Shown here: positions 18,188 through 26,439 of the stretch, piece by piece | Position numbering within the stretch: position 1 is the first letter of the stretch | Layout: every line of letters begins with the position of its first letter | DNA from: Acidimicrobiia bacterium | GTDB taxonomy: Bacteria > Actinomycetota > Acidimicrobiia > Acidimicrobiales > Aldehydirespiratoraceae | Assembly: GCA_022828135.1 (NCBI GenBank) | Contig: JAJEJB010000015.1 | Coordinates: forward strand, 145,484-183,322 | Length of the DNA stretch: 37,839 nt | Direction: 5' to 3' | Position numbers and translations under genes: made by a program | Notes under the pieces: model-generated | What the model saw: only the letters and a program-made list of their open reading frames with translations | What the model was told of the DNA's origin: nothing | Databases searched by the model: none

Positions 18188-18377
18188 CCCAGCAAAACCC
18201 CTGTTCAAAGCCTATTTCTATGATGGTCACATGGCTCCGACTCCGAGCCCAGAGGCCGATCTTCTAACGTACAATCTCTAGAACTGATGGAGGTTGTTGA
18301 CAGTCGGGGTCTTTCGTGAGAGGAAGACCTGATGGACAACAGAGAGCAGCAGCGCAAGATCCGGCAACAATGGGTTC

Positions 18378-19376
18378 GTGCCTTCCGTGGACCTCGACTA
18401 CTGGCTCTCGGTGGTTACGGGCAAGGTCCCGCAGCCCGCCGACGACTTCATTGTGATCGCGTTCCCCACAGAAGCCATCCGCGACGAGTACCTCGGTGGC
18501 ATCTCGGGCCGGGCCGAGTCTGAGGTTCGCAAGATCCTTGCGAACATGCTGGGACACTCGCGCTCGATCCCGGAGTGGGATGCCCTCCAGATCGAGGGCA
18601 TGAAGGTAATGCGCTCCGCCGGTATGCCTCGGTCAGAAGCGGCCGACGATTCACTCGGTTCTCGGCCTCCGTTCAGCGACTATCAGAGGCGCGTGATCCT
18701 GGCCGCTGCCGGCAAGTCCAGCGAGCCAACGTGGCCTGGACTCACGTGGGTTCTTGACCTTCTACCTGGCCACCCCGACCGTGCTCTGGCGGTCGTGACT
18801 GCCTTTCTTTACGCCCATCTTGGTGTCCTACCAGACTGGCGGATCACCGGGCTCTGCGATGCGACAGCGATAATCCGATCCCGGTACATCCTCAGTGAGA
18901 CCGACGCTCACGAGAGCATTCTCGGGACCATCGACTGGCGGGACTTTGAGTTCCTCGTCGCTGCCCTCTACGAGGCGAAGGGCTATGCGGTCGAAGTAAC
19001 GCCCGAGCAAAAGGATGGGGGACGCGATGTCATCGCCAGACGCACTGGTGCCGACGCTGAGACTCTCTACGTTGCTTGCAGTAGAGGCGCCAGCAAGAAG
19101 GACGCCGAGGCCGTGGCCGCCCTCAACGGTCGGCTGGACACGGGCGAGCGGGCGAGTCGCGGGGTCTTCATCAATGTTGCGGGCTTCACCGAGCAGGGCC
19201 CCGGTACGGCAGTCGAAGTCGCCAAGGAGATGCCGCGGGTTACCTTGCTTGGGCGAGACGAGCTCCTCCCGCAGATGAACGCGCACCTTGGAGCCGACTG
19301 GCCATTTCGAGTTGACAGGATCATCGCGCTAGCTCGTCGCGATCAGGACACGCCGGGAACCACCTCCCCTAGCTGA
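18378..19376 (+). CDS. Mrr-like restriction endonuclease family protein, catalytic motif altered
   Basis: 332 residues from GTG 18378. The C-terminal Mrr-cat fold is recognisable at about 184-310: IDWRDFEFLVAALYEAKGY, then EVTPEQKDGGRDVIARR with the catalytic Asp (DGGRD, about 213-217), then ETLYVACSRGASKKDAEAV and RGVFINVAGFTEQG. Mrr enzymes cut modified DNA with an Asp followed by Gln/Glu-x-Lys; here the second element reads A-C-S, so cleavage may be lost. The N-terminal half is unassigned. No ribosome site precedes the GTG; ATG at 18332 has a good one (AGAGGAAG) and codes MDNREQQRKIRQQWVRAF in another frame, so a frameshift near 18,375-18,395 or an error is possible. TACAAT at 18270-18275 could be its -10. 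Confidence 0.75.
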   Translation: MPSVDLDYWLSVVTGKVPQPADDFIVIAFPTEAIRDEYLGGISGRAESEVRKILANMLGHSRSIPEWDALQIEGMKVMRSAGMPRSEAADDSLGSRPPFSDYQRRVILAAAGKSSEPTWPGLTWVLDLLPGHPDRALAVVTAFLYAHLGVLPDWRITGLCDATAIIRSRYILSETDAHESILGTIDWRDFEFLVAALYEAKGYAVEVTPEQKDGGRDVIARRTGADAETLYVACSRGASKKDAEAVAALNGRLDTGERASRGVFINVAGFTEQGPGTAVEVAKEMPRVTLLGRDELLPQMNAHLGADWPFRVDRIIALARRDQDTPGTTSPS

Positions 19377-19571
19377 GATGCCCGGGGACATGGCCGAAGC
19401 CGAGGTCCTGGGCGACGATCATCCTCACGCCGGAGCGCCCTCACGGTGGGAGCGCACGCACGGTGTCCGCGAGCTTCATGGCGCTGACCGCTCAAGGTCT
19501 ACAGCAAGCCTCTTCGACGTTCTCCGTACGTTGAGGCTTATCCGATGCAGGGACGCTAACTCCGGCTTCGG

Positions 19572-19603
19572 GACACGGGGCGCACCCCTCCGGGGGTCGT
19601 GTC
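19572..19603 (+). terminator. Hairpin between the two nuclease-like genes
   Basis: GACACG (19572-19577) pairs with CGTGTC (19598-19603), and inside it ACCCC (19584-19588) pairs with GGGGT (19593-19597), with a six-base bulge. No T run. It may end the Mrr-like message, making the following gene the first of the helicase operon. The rest of 19377-19643 shows no gene. Confidence 0.45.
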
Positions 19604-19643
19604 TCACGGGGCTCGTACGATGCTCGTGACTTAGGGACAGCTG

Positions 19644-20729
19644 ATGGCAGACAGCAATCGCACTGAGGTGCTGACAGCCTGGCTCATCAGGGCTGGGAGC
19701 GATGGAGAGCGCGAGGACTTCGTCCTTGGGCATGGTCTAGCGTTCGGTGGCTGGGACGACCTTCCTGATCTGTCGGGGGTCTCAAGCCGTGGCGAGATGA
19801 AAGGCATCCTCCGCCGGCTGCTCCCTGGCCGGAGCAAGATGAGCGTGGCCAACTACTCAGGCCAGCTGTGGGCGCTGCGAGCACATGTGAGTGTCGGCGA
19901 CCTAGTCGTGCTGCCTCGCAAGAAGACACGTCAGATTGCAATCGGCGTGGTGACCGGGGAGTACTGGTACCGGGACGATCCGGACCCGGACAGGCGTCAT
20001 GTGGTCTCGGTGGACTGGAGGCGCACCGACGTTCCCTGGGAGGCCGCCCACGAGGATCTCCGGGACTCATTGAGCTCGCCACGAACCATCTGCAAAGTCA
20101 AGTGCGACGATGGCGCGCAACGCATTCGCGAGCTGATGACGACGGGCCGAGACCCGGGCACGCTGGATCATTCTGGCGCGGCGACGCCGAATGATCGCAT
20201 GACGCCGTCAGAGCTTCACACTGAATTCCTGGCTGCGCTGAGCGACCTGGTTGTTGAGCATTCGGATCTTGGAGCCAAGCCGCTCGAACTCCAGATTCAG
20301 GGTTCCCTCCCCCTCCGAGCCCGCGTGTACATGTACAACGCGACGCGTCCTCCTGGAGGTCGTCCTGCTGGCGAGTACAAGATCCAGCTCATCGTGCCCA
20401 ATCACGAGCGAGGACAGCGAGGCAACTTCGATCTCTCGGACGGCCGTACCGTGCTCCTCGTCGGCTACGCGGCGGAAGACGCCGTGTTCGTTCTCTGGGA
20501 CGCTGGTGCCTACCGAGACTTTGCCTATTCCCGGAATGTGCAGGTCAAGTCCGAGACAATCCTGGCCGCCTTCGCTCGCGGGATCGGACGACAAGAGCGA
20601 AGGCTGCGACCGGGGGGAGGGATGATGGTGCGCGAGACGGTCGTAGCAGCGACCGCAGACCATCTCGCCGAGGCGATCGCCCTGCGAGTCGATTTGTCCC
20701 GCAAGCGGCTCCTGGGCGAACTGAACTGA
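19644..20729 (+). CDS. EVE/PUA-like head plus unknown nuclease-like domain
   Basis: 361 residues with AGGGA before ATG 19644. Residues 8-150 (TAWLIRAGSDGEREDFVLGHG, the GWDDLPDLSGV turn, VANYSGQLWALRAHVSVGDLVVLP and IAIGVVTGEYWY) match the N-terminal EVE-like domain of Mrr-type restriction proteins, thought to read modified bases. Residues 190-361 are a second domain (GEYKIQLIVPNHERGQRGNFDLSDG, then TVLLVGYAAEDAVFVLWDA and FAYSRNVQVKSETI) that I cannot assign; its strand-rich pattern with acidic positions would suit a nuclease or a ligand-binding fold. Two bases separate it from the helicase gene, so it should be part of the same operon and could provide target recognition for it. Confidence 0.7.
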   Translation: MADSNRTEVLTAWLIRAGSDGEREDFVLGHGLAFGGWDDLPDLSGVSSRGEMKGILRRLLPGRSKMSVANYSGQLWALRAHVSVGDLVVLPRKKTRQIAIGVVTGEYWYRDDPDPDRRHVVSVDWRRTDVPWEAAHEDLRDSLSSPRTICKVKCDDGAQRIRELMTTGRDPGTLDHSGAATPNDRMTPSELHTEFLAALSDLVVEHSDLGAKPLELQIQGSLPLRARVYMYNATRPPGGRPAGEYKIQLIVPNHERGQRGNFDLSDGRTVLLVGYAAEDAVFVLWDAGAYRDFAYSRNVQVKSETILAAFARGIGRQERRLRPGGGMMVRETVVAATADHLAEAIALRVDLSRKRLLGELN

Positions 20730-20731
20730 AG

Positions 20732-22846
20732 ATGAGCAACCTGCGCGATGTCGTGTTGAAGCTCTCGTACCACAAGGGCGAGGACGACATCGCGGCCGAC
20801 TTCTACCTGCCGTGCATGCGCCGCTCCCACCGCTACGACCGAGCGGTCGGGTTCTTCAGCAGCAGCGTGTTCGTGCTCGCGTGGCCGAGTCTGCGGGAAT
20901 TCGCCGCGTCCGGCGGTCGGATGAGGATCGTCTGTTCCCCTGCTCTGTCGAGTGGCGACGTAGACGCGTTGAACGTCGGCTACAGCCGCGCTGGAGTAGA
21001 GCAGTTCTCGACTGACGCTCGCGAGGAACTCCACCGACTCCTAGCCTCGCCGGTGCTTCAGAAGCCGGCGAAGGTTTTCGCGAGCCTCGTCGCGGGTGGG
21101 GTAATCGATCTCCGCATTGCCTGGATTGAGCCGCAGACCGCTGGTCGTAGCCGAAGGATCTTCCACGACAAGGTCGGGATCTTCTCCGACGTCAACGAGC
21201 AGCAGGTGGTGTTCAAGGGATCCATGAACGAGACCTGGCTTGGACTCTCAGCCGACGGCAACCTTGAATCGATCGATGTCTTCGCGTCCTGGCGGAACGA
21301 GGAGAACGAGCGACGCGTGGCCGATGAAGTCGAGTACTTCGACAACCTTTGGCGCGATCGGCAGCCAGGCGTGACGGTGACCCCGTTCCCCGACGTCGTC
21401 CAGCAAGAGCTGCTGGACATCGCTGAAGACGTGCGCTGGGAGGACCGTGTCGACGAGATCTGTCTGGAGATGGAGACGGCCGCCAATGACTCCGCAAATC
21501 ACAGGCTGGGCACCCGGGCTCCCCGCCCTCACCAAGTAGCGGCGCTCGAAGCCTGGGAACAGCGTGGCCGGCGAGGCATCCTCGAGCACGCCACCGGCAG
21601 CGGCAAGACCTTCACGGCTCTGTGCGCGATCCATGAGAGCCTGGGGCGCGGTGAGGTTCCACTCGTGCTCGTGCCCAGCGAGCTCCTGCTGAGCCAATGG
21701 CAGGAGGAGATCACGCGCACATTGGACCTCCAGCCCCTGGTGTGTGGCGGCGGGTTCCGGACGTGGGAGGAGCAGCGACGGCTACCGCTGTGGACCCGCG
21801 ACGGCAGCCCCGACGAACCTCGGGTAGTGCTTGCGACCATGCAGACGGCTAGCTCGGAGAGGTTCAGACGGCTCCTACGCGACGGACCCCATCTTTTTGT
21901 CGTCGCCGACGAGGTCCATCGCGCCGGCAGCCCAACGCACCGTCAACTCCTGGGCGTCTCTTCTGGACCACGGCTGGGGCTCAGCGCAACTCCCAGGCGT
22001 GCCGGCGACCCGGTGGGAACCGCCGAGATCTTGGGCTATTTCGACGGAGTCGTGCCGCCTCCATTCACAATCCAGGATGCGATCGCGGCCGGCAATCTGA
22101 CGCGCTATTCGTACCGTCCCCACCGGGTGTCGCTTGACGCCGACGAACAGGATGAGTGGGACCGACGCACCGCCGAGATCGGAAGGCAGCTCGCGATCCG
22201 TGGTGAGGAGGAGCCGGCCCCGATCGATGACGCGATTCGGCGTCTACTGATTCAGCGTGCGCGCATTGCCAAGAAGGCCACCGCCAAGAGCCCTCTCGCG
22301 GCGGAGGTCATATCGCGGTACTTCGAGCAGGGGCAGCGCTGGCTTGTCTATTGCGAGGACCGAGAACAGCTTCGAGCCGTCCGGGGCGCAATCGAAGAGA
22401 CGGGGATACGGGAGGTCTACGAGTACCACTCAGCGATGGAAGGCGATCCGGAGTCGACGCTCCGCGTCTTCGAGCAATCTGGCGGAGTAGTGATCGCCAT
22501 TCGCTGCCTCGATGAGGGTGTGGACATTCCGGCCACAAGCCACGCCCTCATCCTGGCGTCCTCGCGTAACCCGAGGGAGTTCATTCAACGGCGCGGTCGC
22601 GTTCTGCGGACCGCGCCGGGGAAGTCGATTGCGCACATTCACGACGCCATCGTCCTCCCATCAGGCCTAGGCCAAGAGGTACCAGTCGGTTCGATGGTGA
22701 AGGGGGAGCTGGCCCGAGCAATCGAGTTCGGTCAGCACGCCGTCAACCCGGATGGGGTAGTCGAACTGAGGACGATCGCCGTTGACTACGGTCTTGACTG
22801 GAAGGCTCTAGTAGAAGAAGGATTCGAAATTGACGAAGACGAATGA
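20732..22846 (+). CDS. PLD-like domain fused to SF2 DEAD/DEAH helicase
   Basis: 704 residues. The N-terminal quarter (about 30-190) is a phospholipase-D-like domain with FHDKVGIF (His145, Lys147) and SMNETWLGL (Asn166), giving one HKD-type half-site. The helicase core follows: Q-like region RPHQVAAL, Walker A ATGSGKT (287-293), Walker B DEVH (393-396), LSAT (418-420), then RecA2 with RCLDEGVDIP and QRRGRVLR (619-626). The type resembles Ssl2/RAD25-like and restriction-system helicases. The acidic C-terminus overlaps the next small gene by 17 bases. It would translocate on DNA while the PLD half either cuts or binds; one HKD copy would need dimerisation for cleavage. Central motor of the predicted defence cluster. 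Confidence 0.9.
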   Translation: MSNLRDVVLKLSYHKGEDDIAADFYLPCMRRSHRYDRAVGFFSSSVFVLAWPSLREFAASGGRMRIVCSPALSSGDVDALNVGYSRAGVEQFSTDAREELHRLLASPVLQKPAKVFASLVAGGVIDLRIAWIEPQTAGRSRRIFHDKVGIFSDVNEQQVVFKGSMNETWLGLSADGNLESIDVFASWRNEENERRVADEVEYFDNLWRDRQPGVTVTPFPDVVQQELLDIAEDVRWEDRVDEICLEMETAANDSANHRLGTRAPRPHQVAALEAWEQRGRRGILEHATGSGKTFTALCAIHESLGRGEVPLVLVPSELLLSQWQEEITRTLDLQPLVCGGGFRTWEEQRRLPLWTRDGSPDEPRVVLATMQTASSERFRRLLRDGPHLFVVADEVHRAGSPTHRQLLGVSSGPRLGLSATPRRAGDPVGTAEILGYFDGVVPPPFTIQDAIAAGNLTRYSYRPHRVSLDADEQDEWDRRTAEIGRQLAIRGEEEPAPIDDAIRRLLIQRARIAKKATAKSPLAAEVISRYFEQGQRWLVYCEDREQLRAVRGAIEETGIREVYEYHSAMEGDPESTLRVFEQSGGVVIAIRCLDEGVDIPATSHALILASSRNPREFIQRRGRVLRTAPGKSIAHIHDAIVLPSGLGQEVPVGSMVKGELARAIEFGQHAVNPDGVVELRTIAVDYGLDWKALVEEGFEIDEDE

Positions 22847-23030
22847 GCAGTTCGAGTCGTTGCTGGAGACCCTCCTGTCAGTTCGCGACTCCCAATGCGA
22901 AGACGTACCGGAATCTCTTCTTCGCGAGATCGTCTCCGCCCATGTAGAGGAACCCGACAACACGAGGATCCATCAACGAGTTCAGCAAGCGATCGAGCAA
23001 AGAATGGGCGAGGCCGATGCTTCGGATTGA
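22830..23030 (+). CDS. Small helical protein between helicase and ATPase
   Basis: 66 residues starting with TTG at 22830, with GAAGGA at 22816-22823 eight bases upstream; the start lies inside the helicase 3' end and the stop lies 14 bases inside the ATPase gene. The sequence (FESLLETLLSVRDSQC, then VPESLLREIVSAHVEEPDNTRIHQRVQQAIEQRM) is acidic and helical, without a known domain. Overlap at both ends argues that it is a real, translationally coupled subunit, perhaps an adaptor of the helicase or ATPase. No function can be given. Confidence 0.65.
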   Translation: MTKTNEQFESLLETLLSVRDSQCEDVPESLLREIVSAHVEEPDNTRIHQRVQQAIEQRMGEADASD

Positions 23031-24993
23031 TCGAGTCGAACTCGAAGACTTCGGACCATTCAAGGGCCGCCAAGCGATCCACTTGCCCGAGGCGCCAGGT
23101 GTGGCCGTGGTCTACGGCGAGAACATGCGGGGCAAGACCGTGCTGCTCAACGCGATTCGTTTCGCGCTCTTCGGCAAGGTGCTCGGTCGAGCCCGCCGCG
23201 AGGGCTCGCTCCACACCATCGGCAACTGGGAGCAGGCCGCGGCGGGCCGGTACGGATTTGAGGTGGTCCTCGAGTTTCAGGACGACGGAAGCCAGTACAG
23301 ACTCACGCGATCTTGCCGGCCGCGCTCTGGAGTCGTGCCTGAGCAGCACAGCGACTACGACGTCGAGCATTTCCTTCAGCGTGATGGGGAGGTGCTCGGC
23401 CCTGGGCAAGCCACCGCTGAGATCGAGCGAATCATGCCGGAGAAGATCGCTCGGTTCTTCCTGTTTGACGGAGAGCTCCTGCAGGAGTACGAGGATCTCT
23501 TACGCAACGAGAGCGACATGGGACGCCAGATCAGCGAGGCGATCGAACAGATCCTCGGAGTTCCAGTGCTCACAGACTCACGGGCGACGCTTGCCAAGCT
23601 GCTCGACGACTATGGCAAGAAGGAGGCCAAGAGCGCTCAGGCCAACACGATCACGAGCGAACTCGGAACCCAGATGAACGTCCTGCTCGACGCACGCCAG
23701 GTCCTTCTGGACGGCCTTGACGATATGAAGACGAGCCTCGCTCAGCTGCGCCAGGAAAAGGCGGAGCTGGATGAGCAGCTCCGCCGCAACGAGCGCCTCA
23801 CAGCAATGATGGACAAGCGCGACATGCTTGTTGACGCCATCAAGTCGCTCGATGAGCAGATCGAGGCTCGCCAAGCCGACATCGCCATCGAGATGCGACA
23901 GGCGTGGAAGTCACTCGTCGCCACTCGCGCATCTGACCTCACCGGAGGCCTGCGAGATCGAGAACGAAACTTGCAGCTCCAGAAAATGCGACATGAAGTC
24001 CTACGAGCCTCAGCTGATCGCGGTGCAGACCCCAAGATATGCCCGACATGCCTCCAAACGCTCAGCGACGAGGCGCTCGAGCGGATGGAGGTGGCTGCCG
24101 CCGACGAAGCGGCCAACATCGAGGACGTCGAACGACAGTTGCGCGACATCCAACGACGACTGGACGCCCTGGAGGACGCTGCCCGAGCTTCAAGCGAGAC
24201 CGGTCTACGGATGCTCTGGAGCGACCTCAACCGCCTGAGGCGAGACCGTTACACCAATCAAGACGCGGCTTCAGAACTCGATCGTCGGCTGCAAGAGGCA
24301 GGAGACGACCAGAGTGCACTTCGTCAAGCGCAGTACGACCACGAGCAGACCGTCAGGAAGATCGCCCTAAAGGAGGACGGGATTGGAGAACAAGAGGACG
24401 CTCTTGCCGAGAATGAGCGCAATCTGGCGAGGGTCCGAGTCCGTCTGGAGTCCAGAGGTGGAGCGGACGTCGAGGGTGCCCGGCAGCGGCGGCGCCTGTG
24501 CTCCGACTTGCATGGATTGTTTGACCAAGCAGTCGCCGAGTACCGCGACCGACTCCGTCGAAGCGTTGAAGCTGACGCCACCAAGCTCTTCTTGCAGCTC
24601 ACGACCGAGCCGGAGTACGCGGGATTGCGGATCAACGAGAGCTACGGGCTCACAATCCTCCACCAGGACGGTTCCGAGATACCAGTGCGCTCCGCCGGCG
24701 CAGAGCACGTCGTAGCCCTGTCCCTCGTGGGCGCCTTGCAGAAGAACGCCCCCCTGCAAGGCCCGATCTTCATCGACTCACCCTTCGGACGGCTCGACAC
24801 CCAGCACACCAAGAACGTCGTCTCCGCCCTTCCCAGCATGACGGAACAGGTGTGCCTCCTCGTGTACGAGGAGGAGCTGCGGCCGCAGCTTGCCCGGGAC
24901 CTGCTTAGGGGACAGCTACGTGCCGAGTACTCCCTACGCCGGGTCTCTGCCCGTCACACCGAACTCGAAGAGATTGGGGGGCATCATGGCTGA
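23017..24993 (+). CDS. DndD-like SMC/Rad50-type ATPase
   Basis: 658 residues, the size of DndD. Walker A GENMRGKT (34-41) lies in MLRIDRVELEDFGPFKG, an SMC/RecF-type head; ARFFLFDGELLQEYEDLL (about 145-162) is the segment typical of DndD. A coiled coil runs from about 215 to 510, broken near 342-345 by CPTC, a Rad50-like zinc-hook pair. The C-terminal half of the head has the signature SAGAEHVVALSL (559-570) and Walker B PIFIDSPFGRLD (583-594). In Dnd, DndD works with DndC and DndE in phosphorothioation; no sulfur-modification genes (dndA, C) are present here, so a DNA-sensing or tethering ATPase of a restriction-type system is more likely. It overlaps the small gene before it and the one after it by 8 bases. 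Confidence 0.88.
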   Translation: MLRIDRVELEDFGPFKGRQAIHLPEAPGVAVVYGENMRGKTVLLNAIRFALFGKVLGRARREGSLHTIGNWEQAAAGRYGFEVVLEFQDDGSQYRLTRSCRPRSGVVPEQHSDYDVEHFLQRDGEVLGPGQATAEIERIMPEKIARFFLFDGELLQEYEDLLRNESDMGRQISEAIEQILGVPVLTDSRATLAKLLDDYGKKEAKSAQANTITSELGTQMNVLLDARQVLLDGLDDMKTSLAQLRQEKAELDEQLRRNERLTAMMDKRDMLVDAIKSLDEQIEARQADIAIEMRQAWKSLVATRASDLTGGLRDRERNLQLQKMRHEVLRASADRGADPKICPTCLQTLSDEALERMEVAAADEAANIEDVERQLRDIQRRLDALEDAARASSETGLRMLWSDLNRLRRDRYTNQDAASELDRRLQEAGDDQSALRQAQYDHEQTVRKIALKEDGIGEQEDALAENERNLARVRVRLESRGGADVEGARQRRRLCSDLHGLFDQAVAEYRDRLRRSVEADATKLFLQLTTEPEYAGLRINESYGLTILHQDGSEIPVRSAGAEHVVALSLVGALQKNAPLQGPIFIDSPFGRLDTQHTKNVVSALPSMTEQVCLLVYEEELRPQLARDLLRGQLRAEYSLRRVSARHTELEEIGGHHG

Positions 24994-25378
24994 GGACAAG
25001 CGAACGATCGGGGTGACCGAGGCCGCAGACGAAGTGCTCGCCGTGATGGTCGAGCAAGGACACTTCTCCGATGGCATCGACGCTGCCAAGTTCGCGATGG
25101 CCCTCGCGATCAACGCTGGGGCGAACGCGGACGAACGGGACCTCACCGTCGAGGGCACCACGACGAAGTGGAACGTCGGCAGTTTCGATCCAGATAGCCA
25201 ACTCCGCTCACTGATCGACGCCCTCTACCCAGACGTAGACCAGCCGTACCGGCTCCTCGAGTTCTTGATCGATGACGGGCTCCATCGTGTCAGCGAACAC
25301 ATGGAGACGGTAGGCGAACTCGATGTCATCGCGTTGCTCGACGAGGCCGGAACCCGTCCTAGCGCAGCTGCGCCCTAG
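24986..25378 (+). CDS. Small protein of the ATPase operon, DndE-like layout possible
   Basis: 130 residues. ATG 24986 is preceded by TTGGGGGG and overlaps the ATPase stop by eight bases. The N-terminal 45 residues (RTIGVTEAADEVLAVMV, then FSDGIDAAKFAMALAINAG) read as a strand and two helices like a ribbon-helix-helix, comparable in layout (not demonstrably in sequence) to the small DNA-binding DndE. The rest is acidic, with repeated helices (LRSLIDALYPDVDQPYRLLEFLIDDGL). Last gene of the plus-strand arm. Unknown function; DNA binding is an inference. Confidence 0.65.
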   Translation: MAEDKRTIGVTEAADEVLAVMVEQGHFSDGIDAAKFAMALAINAGANADERDLTVEGTTTKWNVGSFDPDSQLRSLIDALYPDVDQPYRLLEFLIDDGLHRVSEHMETVGELDVIALLDEAGTRPSAAAP

Positions 25379-25399
25379 GCGCCCGCAACCAGAGGTACG

Positions 25400-25750
25400 G
25401 CGGTAGCGCTCGGACAGCTTCCGCCACTGGTCTGGACCGTCCTTCTTGGTGGGACGCCGAAGGCCGGCCGCCGCCCTCACCGAGCGCCTGCCGAATGCGA
25501 TGAGACCGACGCCAGCGCGACTTCAGGGTAATCCCCGGGTCAGCGGCGAGTTGGTCCGAACTGTGGCCTTTGTGTTGGCCACGATCAGGAACGGACCGAG
25601 CAGCCAAGTCTGCGCCGGGAGCTTCGAGTCGTGCGTCAGGTCGTTTCTCTTGAACCAGTAGTGCCGACGACAGTCACGACACCGATAGGGGCTGCGGTCG
25701 TTTCGGGTGCTGTTGGTCGATGAGGCACCATGCGGCACCACGACCGACAC
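25400..25750 (-). pseudogene. Decayed IS1595-family transposase N-terminus
   Basis: On the minus strand one frame (25750 down to about 25570) codes YRCRDCRRHYWFKRNDL and SKLPAQTWLLGPFLI, the zinc-ribbon start of IS1595-type transposases; a second frame (about 25570-25490) continues GHSSDQLAADPGITLKS and RRSHRIRQALGEG, the following helix region; a third continues RPTKKDGPDQWRKLSERY. At least two frameshifts break it, and the DDE-type catalytic part is absent. It marks an old insertion right after the ATPase operon. From 25751 to 26079 I see nothing convincing. Confidence 0.75.
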
Positions 25751-26079
25751 GTGACCGTGATCGTCTCAGCCGACACCGACAAGACCCTCGTGATCGTGCT
25801 GCACCGCAGCTCAGCTCACTCGCGCGGACTCCTTGATCGCCCGGGCGAGGCTAGTATTGTCGTCCGTATGAGAAACTCGGTTGGCGGCAACCCGTTGGTA
25901 TGTCCGAGAACCCGAACTGCCCGAGAAACGCCAGACTGGACTCTCCCCTCCATGAGAATCTTGTTGGCGATGTCTGTTCCGGGGCCAGCGGCCCCTCCAG
26001 GGAAGCAAGCGTGAGCCGCAGGCCTGGCACCCGACGCCACGAGCCCTACGCGATCGGAGGCCCCGTGGGAGGAGGCAGC

Positions 26080-26346
26080 GTGGGCCTGTGTCGGGGATGG
26101 ACGAAGACCGGTGCCCAGTGTACTCAGAAAGCTATGATCGGTTCTAACTTCTGCCATTGGCACCAACACCAAGTAAATTATGTTGCGAGTGGCGAAGTAT
26201 GGCCTGTCGACAGCGCACCCCGCAAAGAAAGCACCATCCTAGGCGTAATAAAAATCCTAGCAGCTATTGCCTTGGCGCTCGCCGCACTGTGGTGTATGGG
26301 TGTGGCAATTTGGCTCGTAGTCGAGCTGATAGCTTGGTTGACCTGA
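26080..26346 (+). CDS. Small Cys-His (zinc-type) membrane protein
   Basis: 88 residues. GTG 26080 is chosen because GGGAGGAGG stands four bases before it; a longer frame from 25900 exists but lacks support. Residues 4-30 (CRGWTKTGAQC, then SNFCHWHQHQ) form a C-x9-C-x10-C-x-H motif of the short treble-clef/CHCC type seen in many small bacterial proteins; residues about 55-86 are one or two transmembrane segments. Base composition falls here. Possibly a membrane effector or accessory of the island; no named family. Confidence 0.6.
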   Translation: MGLCRGWTKTGAQCTQKAMIGSNFCHWHQHQVNYVASGEVWPVDSAPRKESTILGVIKILAAIALALAALWCMGVAIWLVVELIAWLT

Positions 26347-26439
26347 TCCTAGGATCGTTAGAAGAGTGTGGCACTTCCCGCGTATCAAGCGGTTGGGATG
26401 GTGAGGGGATTGGCGATAACTCAGCTCGTGTGGTGATTC

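Noticed and set aside
18297..18302. TTGACA as a -35 for the Mrr-like gene
   Set aside because: The sequence 16-18 bases downstream has no -10-like hexamer.
19378..19629. 83-codon frame after the Mrr-like gene
   Set aside because: Low-complexity translation and it contains the hairpin at 19572-19603.
23017..24993. Assignment of the ATPase to a true Dnd phosphorothioation system
   Set aside because: No cysteine desulfurase, DndB or DndC gene is present in the window; only the ATPase resembles Dnd.
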